Below, in pieces: positions 8,471-17,447 of a stretch of 64,000 nt of DNA. Source of the DNA: an uncultured Clostridia bacterium (GTDB lineage: Bacteria; Bacillota; Clostridia; Oscillospirales; CAG-272); the NCBI GenBank assembly GCA_937894775.1, contig CALAXC010000044.1:4874-68873 (forward strand), read 5' to 3'. A program made the position numbers and the translations under genes. The notes under the pieces are model-generated. The model did no database searches and was not told the DNA's origin. It saw nothing but the letters and a program-made list of their open reading frames with translations. Position 1 is the stretch's first letter, and each line of letters starts with the position of its first letter.

Positions 8471-11116
8471 TTATTTTAATTTTGACAACGCAGCAACTAC
8501 ACCTTCAAGATTTTCACGGTACTTTATAAGCTTAGCCTTTTCCCCGTCAACAACCGCTGCGGGAGCTTTAGCTACAAATCCTTCATTCGAAAGCTTCTTT
8601 TCGATTCGTTCTATTTCCATAAGAAGCTTCTTCTGTTCACCCTCAAGACGTGCTATTTCTTTTTCGGTATCAACGATATCAGCAAGCGGTAAGAAAACAG
8701 TTGAAGAATCGGTAACTATTCTTACAGCATCATCGGCAGAAATAACATCATCAAAGCTTTCTCCGATCTCGACCTCAGAAGCAGAAGCCAAACGAACGAA
8801 GAATATCTCTGTTCCCTTATTAAATGCATCAAAATATTTAGTTGAAATATAAACCTTAGCTTTGCGGGAAGGAGGAACGTTCATCTCATTCCTTCTTGCT
8901 CTGATAGCCTTGATAGTATTGATAACTCTTTGCATCTTCTGAGCGTCATCCTCAAAAACAAATGCAGCGTCAAATTTAGGATACTCGGATATCATTATGC
9001 TCTCAACGGTATGAGGAAGCGCCTGATAGATCTCTTCGGTTATAAACGGCATAAAAGGATGCAAGAGCTTAAGAATTCCCGTAAGAACATAAGCAAGTAC
9101 GTTTTGAGCTACGGTATTACCATCGCTCTCCTTATCGTTAAGACGAGCCTTGCAAAGCTCAATATACCAATCGCAGAATACGTCCCAAGTAAAGTCATAT
9201 ATTTCAGAAAGCGCAATTCCAACCTCATACTTATCAAGAGAATCGGTAACAGACTCAGCAAGCTTGTTAAACTCATTAAGTATCCACTTATCCTCTATTG
9301 CAAGTTTTTCGGTTGCGGGAACAGATATCTCCTCAATAGTAAGATTCATTCTTACAAACCTCGAAGCATTCCAAAGCTTATTTGCAAAGTTTCTTGCCGC
9401 TTCTATCTTTTCGTCGGAAAATCTCATATCGTTTCCGGGACTGTTACCCGTTGCGAGGGCATAACGAAGAGCATCTGCGCCATACTTGTCAATGATCTCA
9501 AGAGGATCTATTCCGTTACCCAACGACTTAGACATTTTTCTTCCCTGCGCATCACGAACAAGACCGTGAATAAACACAGTGCTAAAAGGCTCTTTGCCCA
9601 TATGCTCGAGTCCCGAGAAAATCATTCTCGCAACCCAGAAGAAAATTATATCGTATCCCGTAACAAGTGCGCTTGTAGGATAATATTTTTCCAATTCTTC
9701 GGTCTTTTCAGGCCATCCCATTGTTGAGAAAGGCCAAAGTGCTGAAGAAAACCAAGTATCAAGAACGTCATTTTCTTGTCTGAGCTCTCCTCCGCACTTA
9801 GAGCATACCGTGAGATCTTCCTTTGAAACCTCCATAGCTCCGCACTTATCACAGTAAAACGCGGGTATACGGTGTCCCCACCAAAGCTGTCTGGAAATGC
9901 ACCAATCGTGTACGTTTTCCATCCAGTTTGTATAAGTCTTTGAGAAACGCTCGGGAACAAATTTAACTGTTCCATTCTTTACAACTTCAAGCGCAGGCTT
10001 TGCAAGAGGCTCCATCTTTACAAACCATTGATTTGAAGTCATAGGCTCTACTGTCGTCTTACAACGGTAGCAAGTTCCTACATTATGACTGTGAGGTACA
10101 GTTTTGATAAGATAGCCGCCCTCTTCAAGATCTGCAAGAAGGGCTTTACGGCAAGCATATCTATCCATACCCTCATACTTACCTGCATAAGCGTTCATAG
10201 TTGCGTCATCGTTCATAACCTTGATCTGCTCAAGATCATGACGCTGACCTACCAAAAAGTCATTCGGGTCGTGCGCAGGAGTGATCTTTACACATCCTGT
10301 ACCAAATCCGATCTCTACATACTCGTCGGCAACAACAGGAATCTCTCTTCCAACTATAGGAAGGATAAGAGTCTTACCGATAAGATGCTTTACCGAGTCA
10401 TCTTCGGGGTTTACCGCTACAGCAGTATCACCAAACATAGTTTCGGGACGGGTAGTTGCTATTTCCACAAATCCATCCTCGCCTTTAATAGGATATTTGA
10501 TATGCCAGAAATATCCCTCCTGCTCAGAATACTCAACCTCTGCATCGGAAAGTGCCGTGATACAGTGAGGGCACCAGTTTATAATTCGGTTTCCTCTGTA
10601 AATAAGCCCTTTATCATATAAATTTACAAAAACCTCGCGTACAGCCTTAGAGCAACCTTCATCCATAGTAAAGCGTTCTCTTGACCAGTCGCAAGATGCT
10701 CCAAGTTTTTTAAGCTGACTGATAATACGGTTTCCGTACTGATTTTTCCAATCCCAAACTCTCTCCAAGAACTTCTCTCTTCCAAGATCGTATCGGGTAA
10801 GCCCTTCGTTAACTCTGAGCTGCTCCTCCACCTTTATCTGTGTCGCTATGCCTGCGTGGTCTGTTCCGGGAACCCAGAGTGTATTGAAGCCCTGCATTCT
10901 TTTATATCTTACAAGAATATCCTGCAAAGTTTCATCAAGTGCGTGTCCCATATGTAGCTGTCCCGTTACGTTTGGGGGCGGGATAACTATAGAAAATGCG
11001 GGAGCAGGATTTTTTACATCGGGTGTAAAATACCCTTTTTCACACCAATTTTTGTATATTCTCTCCTCAAATTCCGACGGAGAATATACCTTTGGCAATT
11101 CATTGTAACTATTCAT
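8471..11116 (-). CDS. valS: Valyl-tRNA synthetase
   Basis: Class I synthetase that charges tRNA-Val and edits Thr-tRNA. 881 aa. HIGH appears as HMGH (55-58), KMSKS as GRKMSKSLGNG near residue 525, and the C-terminus is the usual coiled-coil arm (EKEIARLEGEQKKLLMEIER). The editing domain contains ETMFGDTAVAVNP. CDKCGAMEVS...CSKCGG looks like a zinc knuckle. The start is the ATG at 11116 with GGAGGT 7 bases upstream, not the earlier ATG 24 bases away. It is preceded by a T-box leader with terminator and promoter. Confidence 0.98.
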   Translation of the reverse strand: MNSYNELPKVYSPSEFEERIYKNWCEKGYFTPDVKNPAPAFSIVIPPPNVTGQLHMGHALDETLQDILVRYKRMQGFNTLWVPGTDHAGIATQIKVEEQLRVNEGLTRYDLGREKFLERVWDWKNQYGNRIISQLKKLGASCDWSRERFTMDEGCSKAVREVFVNLYDKGLIYRGNRIINWCPHCITALSDAEVEYSEQEGYFWHIKYPIKGEDGFVEIATTRPETMFGDTAVAVNPEDDSVKHLIGKTLILPIVGREIPVVADEYVEIGFGTGCVKITPAHDPNDFLVGQRHDLEQIKVMNDDATMNAYAGKYEGMDRYACRKALLADLEEGGYLIKTVPHSHNVGTCYRCKTTVEPMTSNQWFVKMEPLAKPALEVVKNGTVKFVPERFSKTYTNWMENVHDWCISRQLWWGHRIPAFYCDKCGAMEVSKEDLTVCSKCGGELRQENDVLDTWFSSALWPFSTMGWPEKTEELEKYYPTSALVTGYDIIFFWVARMIFSGLEHMGKEPFSTVFIHGLVRDAQGRKMSKSLGNGIDPLEIIDKYGADALRYALATGNSPGNDMRFSDEKIEAARNFANKLWNASRFVRMNLTIEEISVPATEKLAIEDKWILNEFNKLAESVTDSLDKYEVGIALSEIYDFTWDVFCDWYIELCKARLNDKESDGNTVAQNVLAYVLTGILKLLHPFMPFITEEIYQALPHTVESIMISEYPKFDAAFVFEDDAQKMQRVINTIKAIRARRNEMNVPPSRKAKVYISTKYFDAFNKGTEIFFVRLASASEVEIGESFDDVISADDAVRIVTDSSTVFLPLADIVDTEKEIARLEGEQKKLLMEIERIEKKLSNEGFVAKAPAAVVDGEKAKLIKYRENLEGVVAALSKLK

Positions 11117-11159
11117 TTTAACCTCCATATATTTATACAAATTATAAAACCATAAAATA

Positions 11160-11389
11160 AAAAGCTCACGCCCCTATCAGGGCGTGAGCACGCGGTACCA
11201 CCTGATTTACCGCAAAAAGCGGCATCTCTTAAGCCGTTAACGCCGACGCACGTTGCGTACTACTTAAGTTCATACGCACCACTCCAAGACTACTTCAAAA
11301 ATCGCTCGACACGGATCTTACACCAGCCGCCCGTTCTCTATGCTCTCGCTTTTATCTACTACTTCTCTTCACAGTGTTTCTATTTTAAC
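11160..11389 (-). ncRNA. T-box riboswitch controlling valS
   Basis: On the minus strand a ~230-nt leader contains the T-box word TGGTACCGCG (11200-11191), which pairs with the 3' end of uncharged tRNA. It is followed at once by a terminator hairpin (GCTCACGCCC/GGGGCGTGAGC, 11188-11163) and a T-run. Near the 5' end, Stem I features AGTAGT and GCGAGAGC are visible. GAAGTAGTC (11296-11288) holds adjacent Val codons GTA and GTC, either of which could be the specifier. Uncharged tRNA-Val is expected to favour read-through into valS. Confidence 0.93.
11163..11188 (-). terminator. Regulated terminator of the valS T-box
   Basis: The stem GCTCACGCC/GGCGTGAGC plus a U-rich tract lies between the T-box sequence and valS. 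It is the alternative to the antiterminator formed with TGGTACCGCG. Confidence 0.88.
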
Positions 11390-11395
11390 ACTTTG

Positions 11396-11424
11396 ATTAT
11401 ATCACACCGCAGAAAAAAAGTCAA
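11396..11424 (-). promoter_or_regulatory. Sigma-A-type promoter of the valS T-box transcript
   Basis: Minus strand TTGACT (11424-11419), 17 bp, TATAAT (11401-11396). It is placed so that transcription begins just before Stem I. Confidence 0.87.
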
Positions 11425-11431
11425 GTGTTCT

Positions 11432-11470
11432 AAAAAAATAAGTTGCCGTAAAAAATTTTTACGGCAACTT
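11432..11470 (-). terminator. Intrinsic terminator after the zinc-ribbon repeat protein
   Basis: An 11-bp perfect stem AAGTTGCCGTA/TACGGCAACTT with a 9-nt A/T loop, followed on the minus strand by a run of seven T. It begins 18 bp after the gene and ends just before the valS promoter. Confidence 0.9.
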
Positions 11471-11487
11471 TAGATATTAATTTAAGA

Positions 11488-14085
11488 TCAGGAATCTTTT
11501 TCTTTGTCAGCCGAAGCATCTTCCTCAGCAGGAGCATCTTCCTCTGCGGGAGCTTCTTCCTCTGCGGGAGCTTCTTCCTCAGCAGTAGCTTCTTCCTCTG
11601 CGGGAGCCTCTACCTCTGCGGGAGCCTCTGCCTCAACGGGAGCTTCTTCCTCTGCAGGAGCTTCTACCTCTGCGGGAGCCTCTACCTCTGCGGGAACTTC
11701 TGCTTCAACGGGAGCTTCTGCTTCAACGGGAGCTTCTGTCTCTTCAGCAACCTTTTCTGCAGGTTTCTCTGCGACCTCTTCTGCTTTGCGCTTAACTACG
11801 CCAATTATCTTTTTAAGGGGATAATTAAGCATTGCAGGGTCGATCTTGTAATTGCCTCTACAAACCTCAGCCTCACGAACTATACTCCTGTTACTATACT
11901 CGTCTCTTGTAGGAACTAAAACTATATCTCCCGCCTTGACCTTATTTCCGTCGGGATCATAGTGATATATTTTGTTCTCTCTTTCTTCCCAAAATACATC
12001 GATAGCCACTACAGAACCATCATCTATCTCTTCTTCCTCTTCTTCAACAACTTCCTCTACAGGCTCTTCAGCTACAGGAGCTTCTACAACCACAGGAATT
12101 ACGATAGGTGTTGGCTCAGGAGCAGGAGCTTCCTCAACTACAGGAGCTTCCTCGACTACAGGAGCTTCCTCGACTACAGGAGCTTCCTCGACTACAGGAG
12201 CTTCTACAACCACAGGAATTACGATAGGCGTTGGCTCAGGAGCAGGAGCTTCCTCAACCACAGGAGCTTCCTCAGGTTCAGGAGTTTCCTCAACTACAGG
12301 AGCTTTTACAACCACAGGAATTACGATGGGCGTTGGCTCAGGAGCAGGAGCTTCCTCAACTACAGGAGCTTCCTCAACTACAGGGGGTTCCTCAACTACA
12401 GGGGGTTCTTCAACTACAGGCGCTGCCTTTATCGCAGGGGTCGCCTCTTCTGTGATCGTTTTAATAACCACAGGAACAACAATAGGATTAACACTGACCG
12501 GCGCGGGCGCCGGGTCGGGTTCGGGCTCGGGCTCGGGTGCAGGCGCTGCTGCAGGAGCGGGAGCGGGTGCATATGTAGGAGCGGGAGCGGCAGTATACTG
12601 AGGCTGCGCAGGAACATACTGAGGCTGTGCAGGAACATACTGAGGCTGTGCTTGTGCATATACAGGGGGAACAACGTAAGGATTAACTATCGGTGTTGCA
12701 GCGATAGGTGTTGTAGTAATTATTGTAGGATTAGGGTTACTATTATTGTTATTGTTGTTATTGTTACTATTATTATTAGCACCCATCATCTGCTGCATAA
12801 CTACCTGCTGCAAGAACTTCATCTGTTCCTCAACGATAGCATACTTTTCGTTAAGCTCTGCCTTAATGTTTGCATCTTCTTCTTGCATAGCCTTAAGCTC
12901 GAGCCAGAATTCCATCTTTGCCTTGTGCTCTTCTGAGAGGTACTCATTGAAGAACGCAATCATTTCTGTCTTTGCTATATATTCTTTATCTTTTCTGTCA
13001 TTTTCAAGAAGAATTCTCTCTTCTGCCTTAGCAGCCTTTGCAGCAGCTATAGCTTCCTTCTCTTCTTTTTCCTTCTGGAACTTCTGATCTCTTACAGCAT
13101 CATTCAATCTATCCAATTCCTTGAGCTCGAATTCGATAAGACCGTTGTTTACGAGAAGCTCTTTCTGAGTTCCGTTCAACCAAGCAGCCGAGAGGATAAG
13201 GTAGATACCTACGAAAATTCCCGAAAGACCGATAGAAAGCGAACCTGCGATAAGGAATCCGCCAAGGGTAGCAACGAAAGGTATTAAATCCTTAAGCATA
13301 TTTATAAGCATACCTACAAACGCAGGAGCTACCATAAGGATTATTCCGAACAAGATAGTGAAAGCACCTACTACGCAAGAAAGTGAGAACACTTTTTTCT
13401 TAACGGGTTTATAAACACCTGTATCAACAGCTTTTGAAAGATTCAAGAATGCCTTCTGTCTCAACTCGTATACAGCCTTAAAGAGTGACAATACGACTAC
13501 TACGAGAGAACAAGCCACGATAACGAGTATGGGTGTGATCATATCCAAATAATAGAAGATACTTCCCACAACATCATCGTAATAGGGGTTTAACTGACCG
13601 TTAGGAAGGGTTTCAGCTTCGGACAACTGAATAGCATTGTAAAGATCTATACCGAGAGATCCGAGAACAGCTATTACGCCCGCAACGATAACTGATATAA
13701 GGATGATCTTATAGAACACCTTTGTACAAGCATCATAAAGCGATACTCTTCTGAGCGACTTTTTAAAGTTAAGCTCGGGTTTCTGTGTGTAGAGCTTATA
13801 TGCCGATACCATAGAGATTCCCATAAAAATAACGGGAACAAGGCCGAGCAAAATACCTGCTACGGTAGAAACCATTGCCGCGATCTGTATAACGAGCATT
13901 ATCGTCAAAAAGATTGCTATAGACAAGAATAAACGTGTGTGCAATCTCTTCTTTACGATAGTCTTAGTCGTTTCATACGCCGCGTTGATTTTTTCCTTCT
14001 GTGCATTGGCAGCTATCTGCTCTCCACAGGAGGGACACGTGAGCATCCCGTCTTCAACGGGAACTGAACACTTTGGACAATTCAT
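11488..14085 (-). CDS. Zinc-ribbon, multi-pass membrane protein with long Glu/Pro/Ala/Val repeats; function unknown
   Basis: 865 aa. The N-terminal zinc ribbon is CPKCSVPVEDGMLTCPSCGE (residues 3-22). About six hydrophobic segments follow (roughly 50-320), then a Glu/Lys/Ala-rich predicted coiled coil (330-430). After it come an Asn run, triplicate QPQYVPA-type repeats, tandem APVVEE/PTPIVIPVVV repeats (about 530-700), and a small globular stretch (about 705-790: IDVFWEERENKIYHYDP...VKAGDIVLVPTRDE). The tail is of APAEEE/APAEVE repeats. The globular part looks vaguely like the start of PSP1-type domains, but I would not assign it. The gene has its own promoter and terminator. It is likely membrane-anchored with a long acidic tail; the side is unknown. 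Confidence 0.85.
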   Translation of the reverse strand: MNCPKCSVPVEDGMLTCPSCGEQIAANAQKEKINAAYETTKTIVKKRLHTRLFLSIAIFLTIMLVIQIAAMVSTVAGILLGLVPVIFMGISMVSAYKLYTQKPELNFKKSLRRVSLYDACTKVFYKIILISVIVAGVIAVLGSLGIDLYNAIQLSEAETLPNGQLNPYYDDVVGSIFYYLDMITPILVIVACSLVVVVLSLFKAVYELRQKAFLNLSKAVDTGVYKPVKKKVFSLSCVVGAFTILFGIILMVAPAFVGMLINMLKDLIPFVATLGGFLIAGSLSIGLSGIFVGIYLILSAAWLNGTQKELLVNNGLIEFELKELDRLNDAVRDQKFQKEKEEKEAIAAAKAAKAEERILLENDRKDKEYIAKTEMIAFFNEYLSEEHKAKMEFWLELKAMQEEDANIKAELNEKYAIVEEQMKFLQQVVMQQMMGANNNSNNNNNNNNSNPNPTIITTTPIAATPIVNPYVVPPVYAQAQPQYVPAQPQYVPAQPQYTAAPAPTYAPAPAPAAAPAPEPEPEPDPAPAPVSVNPIVVPVVIKTITEEATPAIKAAPVVEEPPVVEEPPVVEEAPVVEEAPAPEPTPIVIPVVVKAPVVEETPEPEEAPVVEEAPAPEPTPIVIPVVVEAPVVEEAPVVEEAPVVEEAPVVEEAPAPEPTPIVIPVVVEAPVAEEPVEEVVEEEEEEIDDGSVVAIDVFWEERENKIYHYDPDGNKVKAGDIVLVPTRDEYSNRSIVREAEVCRGNYKIDPAMLNYPLKKIIGVVKRKAEEVAEKPAEKVAEETEAPVEAEAPVEAEVPAEVEAPAEVEAPAEEEAPVEAEAPAEVEAPAEEEATAEEEAPAEEEAPAEEDAPAEEDASADKEKDS
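11510..11735. repeat. In-frame tandem repeats, Ala-Pro-Ala-Glu-Glu-Glu type
   Basis: About a dozen degenerate copies of an 18-bp unit (gcttcttcctctgcggga-like on the plus strand) encode APAEEE, APAEVE and APVEAE in the C-terminal tail of the zinc-ribbon membrane protein. The copies differ mostly at third positions. Confidence 0.85.
12075..12440. repeat. In-frame repeats, APVVEE and PTPIVIPVVV type
   Basis: 18-bp units (gcttcctcaactacagga-like) are arranged inside a larger unit of about 110-130 bp. Each larger unit includes a near-identical block acaggaattacgat(a/g)gg(t/c)gttgg, present three times, near 12092, 12212 and 12317. They encode the APVVEE...PTPIVIPVVV segment. The near-identity suggests recent duplication. 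Confidence 0.85.
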
Positions 14086-14126
14086 AAAACATACTCTCCT
14101 TTGTACTATAATTTTATGCTTATTTT

Positions 14127-14155
14127 AGTATACAGCAAAAGCATTTTTTTGTCAA
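14127..14155 (-). promoter_or_regulatory. Sigma-A-type promoter of the zinc-ribbon repeat protein
   Basis: Minus strand TTGACA (14155-14150), 17 bp, TATACT (14132-14127), about 40 bp before the ATG at 14085. GGAGAG precedes the start codon. Confidence 0.85.
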
Positions 14156-14186
14156 GCATTTTCACAAAAAAACTACATTTAACAAC

Positions 14187-14237
14187 AAAAGAGGAACGGT
14201 ATTTAGGCAACATCACCAAATATCGATCCTCTTTTTT
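14187..14237 (-). terminator. Terminator after pcrA
   Basis: A long imperfect stem: AAAGAGGA pairs with TCCTCTTT and an inner arm ATATTTGG pairs with CCTAAATA. It lies 22 bp after the pcrA stop and ends the MATE-to-pcrA operon. Confidence 0.7.
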
Positions 14238-14258
14238 TACATTATGCCCATACGGAGT

Positions 14259-16667
14259 TTATAGTTTTTTCATCTTCACATAATTACCCATAATCTTTTT
14301 AGTTCCGACGGTATCAAAAACTATCTCATACAAAACGTCATTTCCGACAGCTCTTACTGAATAAACCTCACCTTCACCGAAAACAGTATGACGAACTCGG
14401 TCGCCGACGGTAAACCTTTCGGGCTTCTTCTGTTCGGTAGGTCGGGGCTTTGAAAAATTATTTTTCTCTGCATCGGTCTGCTCGGAATAATAAACCCTTG
14501 TTCCGTAAAACGGTGCGGAATACTGGCTGTGCTGTCCAAAAGACGGAGTTTCGTCCTTTATAAGCTCCTGCGGTATCTCTTTGACAAATCTCGAAAGATC
14601 GTTCACGCCCGTTTTTCCGTATAACATTCTCATTCTTGTATGTATTATATAAAGTCTGTCCTTTGCGCGTGTTATCGCTACATATGCAAGACGGCGCTCT
14701 TCTTCAAGATCGGTATTTATATCTGCGCTTGATATCACCTGTGAGCTTGGGAAAACGCCCTCTTCCATACCCGGAAGGAAAACTATTGGAAATTCAAGTC
14801 CCTTCGCAGAGTGCATCGTCATCATAACCACCGCATCTGCGCTCTCGTCATACTTATCGACATCTGCAACCAAAGAATTTTCTTCGAGAAAGCCTACAAG
14901 AGTGGGTGAATCTGTGGTTTCTTCATATTCACGTACATTCGAAATAAATTCAGCAACGTTTTCAAGTCGCTCCTTCTCTTCCTCGCCGCCGTCTATAAGC
15001 ATCTGTCTGTATCCGCTTCTGTCAACTACGGTATTTACAAATTTTTCGATCGTTATATCATCATAAAGCATCGATCGGAATGCAGTAATAAGATCTGCAA
15101 AGGCTTTAAGCTTTACCGCCCCCCTTGAAAGCGCCACATAGCTATCTGCATTTTTCAAAACATCGTATACCGATATCGAATTCTCCTGCGCTATCGCGCA
15201 AACAGCCTCTATAGTTTTAGTGCCTATCCCTCTTCGCGGCTCGTTTATTATACGCTTCATTCTTTCAACATCGGAAGGATTTATAATAAATTGAAGATAA
15301 GCGACCACATCTCTAATTTCTTTTCGATCATTAAAGCGAAGTCCGCCAAGCATTCTGTAAGGAATACCGCTTTTAGCAAATATACGCTCTATAACGTTTG
15401 ACTGTGCATTAGCTCGATAAAGTATCGCCACGTCGCAATACTTATATTTTCCCGTTGAAACAAGCTCGTTGACCTTTTCAACAACATATCTTGCTTCATG
15501 ATTCTGGTCCTCGCACTTCCGTAAAATTATACGTTCTCCGCCCTTTCGCGCTGTCCAAAGATTTTTTTCTTTTCTCCGCACGTTATTGGCTATAACCGCA
15601 TTTGCCGCATCGAGTATTACTCCCGTCGAACGGTAATTTTGTTCAAGCTTTATGACCTTGGTATTTTTATACTTTTTATCAAAGCCGAGAATGTTATCTA
15701 TTACCGCACCTCTGAATTTATAAATACTCTGGTTATCGTCACCTACTACCATTATATTTTTGTGACCGTCGGCAAGCAATGATATTAGCTCGAATTGCGC
15801 AAGGTTGGTATCCTGAAATTCATCCACCGAAACATAACGGAATTTATTTTGATAATATTCTCTCACCTCAGCATTTTCACGCAAAAGAAATACTGTTTGC
15901 ATAATTATATCATCAAAATCAAGTGCATTTGCCTGCATAAGATTTTTTTGATATTCGGCATATATCTTTGCGATATGTTTTTTCCTTATACTGTCTATTG
16001 CAAATTCTGTAGCATATTCTTCGGGTGTAATGAGCTTATCCTTTGCTTTGCTTATCTCGGAAATTACCGTTTTTACCGAGAGGATCTTCTCATCTATATT
16101 AATGCTTTTCATTATTGACGAAAGCGCTTTTTTTGTATCGTCTGCATCATATATCGTAAAATTATCACGGTAGCCGCGAAGTCCCCCGTAGGTGCGGAGT
16201 ATTCTGACGCATATCGAGTGAAAAGTTCCCGCCCAGATATTTTTTGCAGCATCCTCATTGCCAAGAGCTATACCAAGTCTTTTCTTTATTTCATTAGCCG
16301 CCTTATTGGTAAAAGTAAACGCGAGCATTTGCCAAGGCGCGCAAGGAGCCGAAGAAAACTCGGAAAGTATCGGTAATATATCCTCTCTTTCTGCTCTGAG
16401 ATAGCTTGAAAGAAGATTTAATTTTTCAATGCTCAGATCGTGCGGAACATACTCACTGTAATAAGCATTTCCGTATTTAACAATAAACACGATACGGTTT
16501 ACGAGAACAGTGGTTTTTCCGCTTCCCGCTCCCGCAAGGATCAGAACAGATCCGTTTGAGGTATATACCGCTTCTCTTTGCTGAGGATTTAAAAAACCGT
16601 AATACTTATCAAATAAGCTTCGCTTCAAGTCAAGATACTTCTGCGCAAGCTCTGAATTATTTGTCAT
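14259..16667 (-). CDS. pcrA: ATP-dependent DNA helicase PcrA/UvrD
   Basis: SF1A 3'-5' helicase for repair, replication restart and removal of transcription conflicts. 802 aa. LNPQQREAV (Q motif), Walker A GAGSGKT (about residue 47), VDEFQDTN, QSIYKFRGA, LEQNYRST, MHSAKGLEFP and GMEEGVFPS are all intact. The C-terminal FTVGDRVRHTVFGEGEVYSV is the PcrA/UvrD Tudor-like module known to bind RNA polymerase. The start overlaps the upstream stop by ATGA, so translation is probably coupled to the membrane protein before it. Confidence 0.96.
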   Translation of the reverse strand: MTNNSELAQKYLDLKRSLFDKYYGFLNPQQREAVYTSNGSVLILAGAGSGKTTVLVNRIVFIVKYGNAYYSEYVPHDLSIEKLNLLSSYLRAEREDILPILSEFSSAPCAPWQMLAFTFTNKAANEIKKRLGIALGNEDAAKNIWAGTFHSICVRILRTYGGLRGYRDNFTIYDADDTKKALSSIMKSINIDEKILSVKTVISEISKAKDKLITPEEYATEFAIDSIRKKHIAKIYAEYQKNLMQANALDFDDIIMQTVFLLRENAEVREYYQNKFRYVSVDEFQDTNLAQFELISLLADGHKNIMVVGDDNQSIYKFRGAVIDNILGFDKKYKNTKVIKLEQNYRSTGVILDAANAVIANNVRRKEKNLWTARKGGERIILRKCEDQNHEARYVVEKVNELVSTGKYKYCDVAILYRANAQSNVIERIFAKSGIPYRMLGGLRFNDRKEIRDVVAYLQFIINPSDVERMKRIINEPRRGIGTKTIEAVCAIAQENSISVYDVLKNADSYVALSRGAVKLKAFADLITAFRSMLYDDITIEKFVNTVVDRSGYRQMLIDGGEEEKERLENVAEFISNVREYEETTDSPTLVGFLEENSLVADVDKYDESADAVVMMTMHSAKGLEFPIVFLPGMEEGVFPSSQVISSADINTDLEEERRLAYVAITRAKDRLYIIHTRMRMLYGKTGVNDLSRFVKEIPQELIKDETPSFGQHSQYSAPFYGTRVYYSEQTDAEKNNFSKPRPTEQKKPERFTVGDRVRHTVFGEGEVYSVRAVGNDVLYEIVFDTVGTKKIMGNYVKMKKL

Positions 16668-17407
16668 TTATTATTATCCTTTTCTTTTTTAAACATATTT
16701 TTTATACGTTCTATCTCATCCTGATCCATATCTGCTTTTGCATCCTCCAAGGATTCAAGCTCCGAGATCTCCTCTTCAATATTCTTTTTATCTTTCTTGA
16801 ATATATCGACACCGAACTTTTTTTCCATTATTGCAGAAACAGCAGAAAATACACCGCAAGCCACCAACAGGATCGCTCCAACCCAACAAGCATCGGGAGC
16901 TTCCAATACGGGAACTACGTGTTCGGAATAAACACTACCGTATATCGGTCGCATACAATACGGAAATACAGCAATAGCAAGTCCTGCAAGATTACAGATA
17001 AAAAGGACTATTCTGTTGGGACAAAACGCAATAAACAAACGTCTTCCCTTTTCCGCACTATCCTCATCATCGCTCAAAAAGCATCTGAAGGCAACAACAG
17101 CTGACCATATTGCCATAACAAGCGCAAAAACATAGAGCACCGCAAAAGCTATGATCAACGCAAATACGATCCTCGCAAAAATAAGATCAGGGCTTTTCTG
17201 TTCTTCTGTTCCAAACAAGATGCTTCTCACCTGTTCCCAAGAATTAGATATCAATGTTGCTGTTGAAAGCTGTTCTCCTGCTTTTCCTGAAAAAATAAAT
17301 CTATATGACGGAACAAAAAGCATTGAAAAAATAATGATAAGAGCTATTATCGGTAACAAATAACGTATATATATCAAATATTTTTTTGCATTTTCATTTA
17401 TTTTCAT
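16664..17407 (-). CDS. Four-pass membrane protein with acidic C-terminal tail; function unknown
   Basis: About 247 aa from the ATG at 17407 (a GTG nine bases earlier is also possible; neither has a strong ribosome site). Hydrophobic segments lie at about 14-35, 85-115, 140-160 and 180-205. They are followed by a cytosolic-looking charged tail (KKDKKNIEEEISELESLEDA...) predicted as coiled coil. I do not recognise the family. Its stop codon overlaps the pcrA start (ATGA), and an HD-domain gene lies 40 bp upstream on the same strand. A role linked to PcrA would be speculation. Confidence 0.75.
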   Translation of the reverse strand: MKINENAKKYLIYIRYLLPIIALIIIFSMLFVPSYRFIFSGKAGEQLSTATLISNSWEQVRSILFGTEEQKSPDLIFARIVFALIIAFAVLYVFALVMAIWSAVVAFRCFLSDDEDSAEKGRRLFIAFCPNRIVLFICNLAGLAIAVFPYCMRPIYGSVYSEHVVPVLEAPDACWVGAILLVACGVFSAVSAIMEKKFGVDIFKKDKKNIEEEISELESLEDAKADMDQDEIERIKNMFKKEKDNNK

Positions 17408-17447
17408 ATCTATCACTTATGTCTAAAATAAAGTTCAAAATTTAAAC

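Noticed and set aside
12075..12440. CRISPR-like regular repeats
   Set aside because: Units are 18 bp, keep frame, encode APVVEE-type peptides and have no unique spacers of constant length.
11962..12936. Long open frames on the plus strand across the repeat protein (up to 324 codons)
   Set aside because: They are low-complexity antisense of the Glu/Pro/Val repeats (Arg/Ser/Tyr or Ser/Thr/Gly runs), with no ribosome site and the zinc-ribbon gene clearly coding on minus.
14101..14283. Small plus-strand frame between the repeat protein and pcrA
   Set aside because: The interval is filled by a minus-strand promoter and terminator; the peptide has no features or ribosome site.
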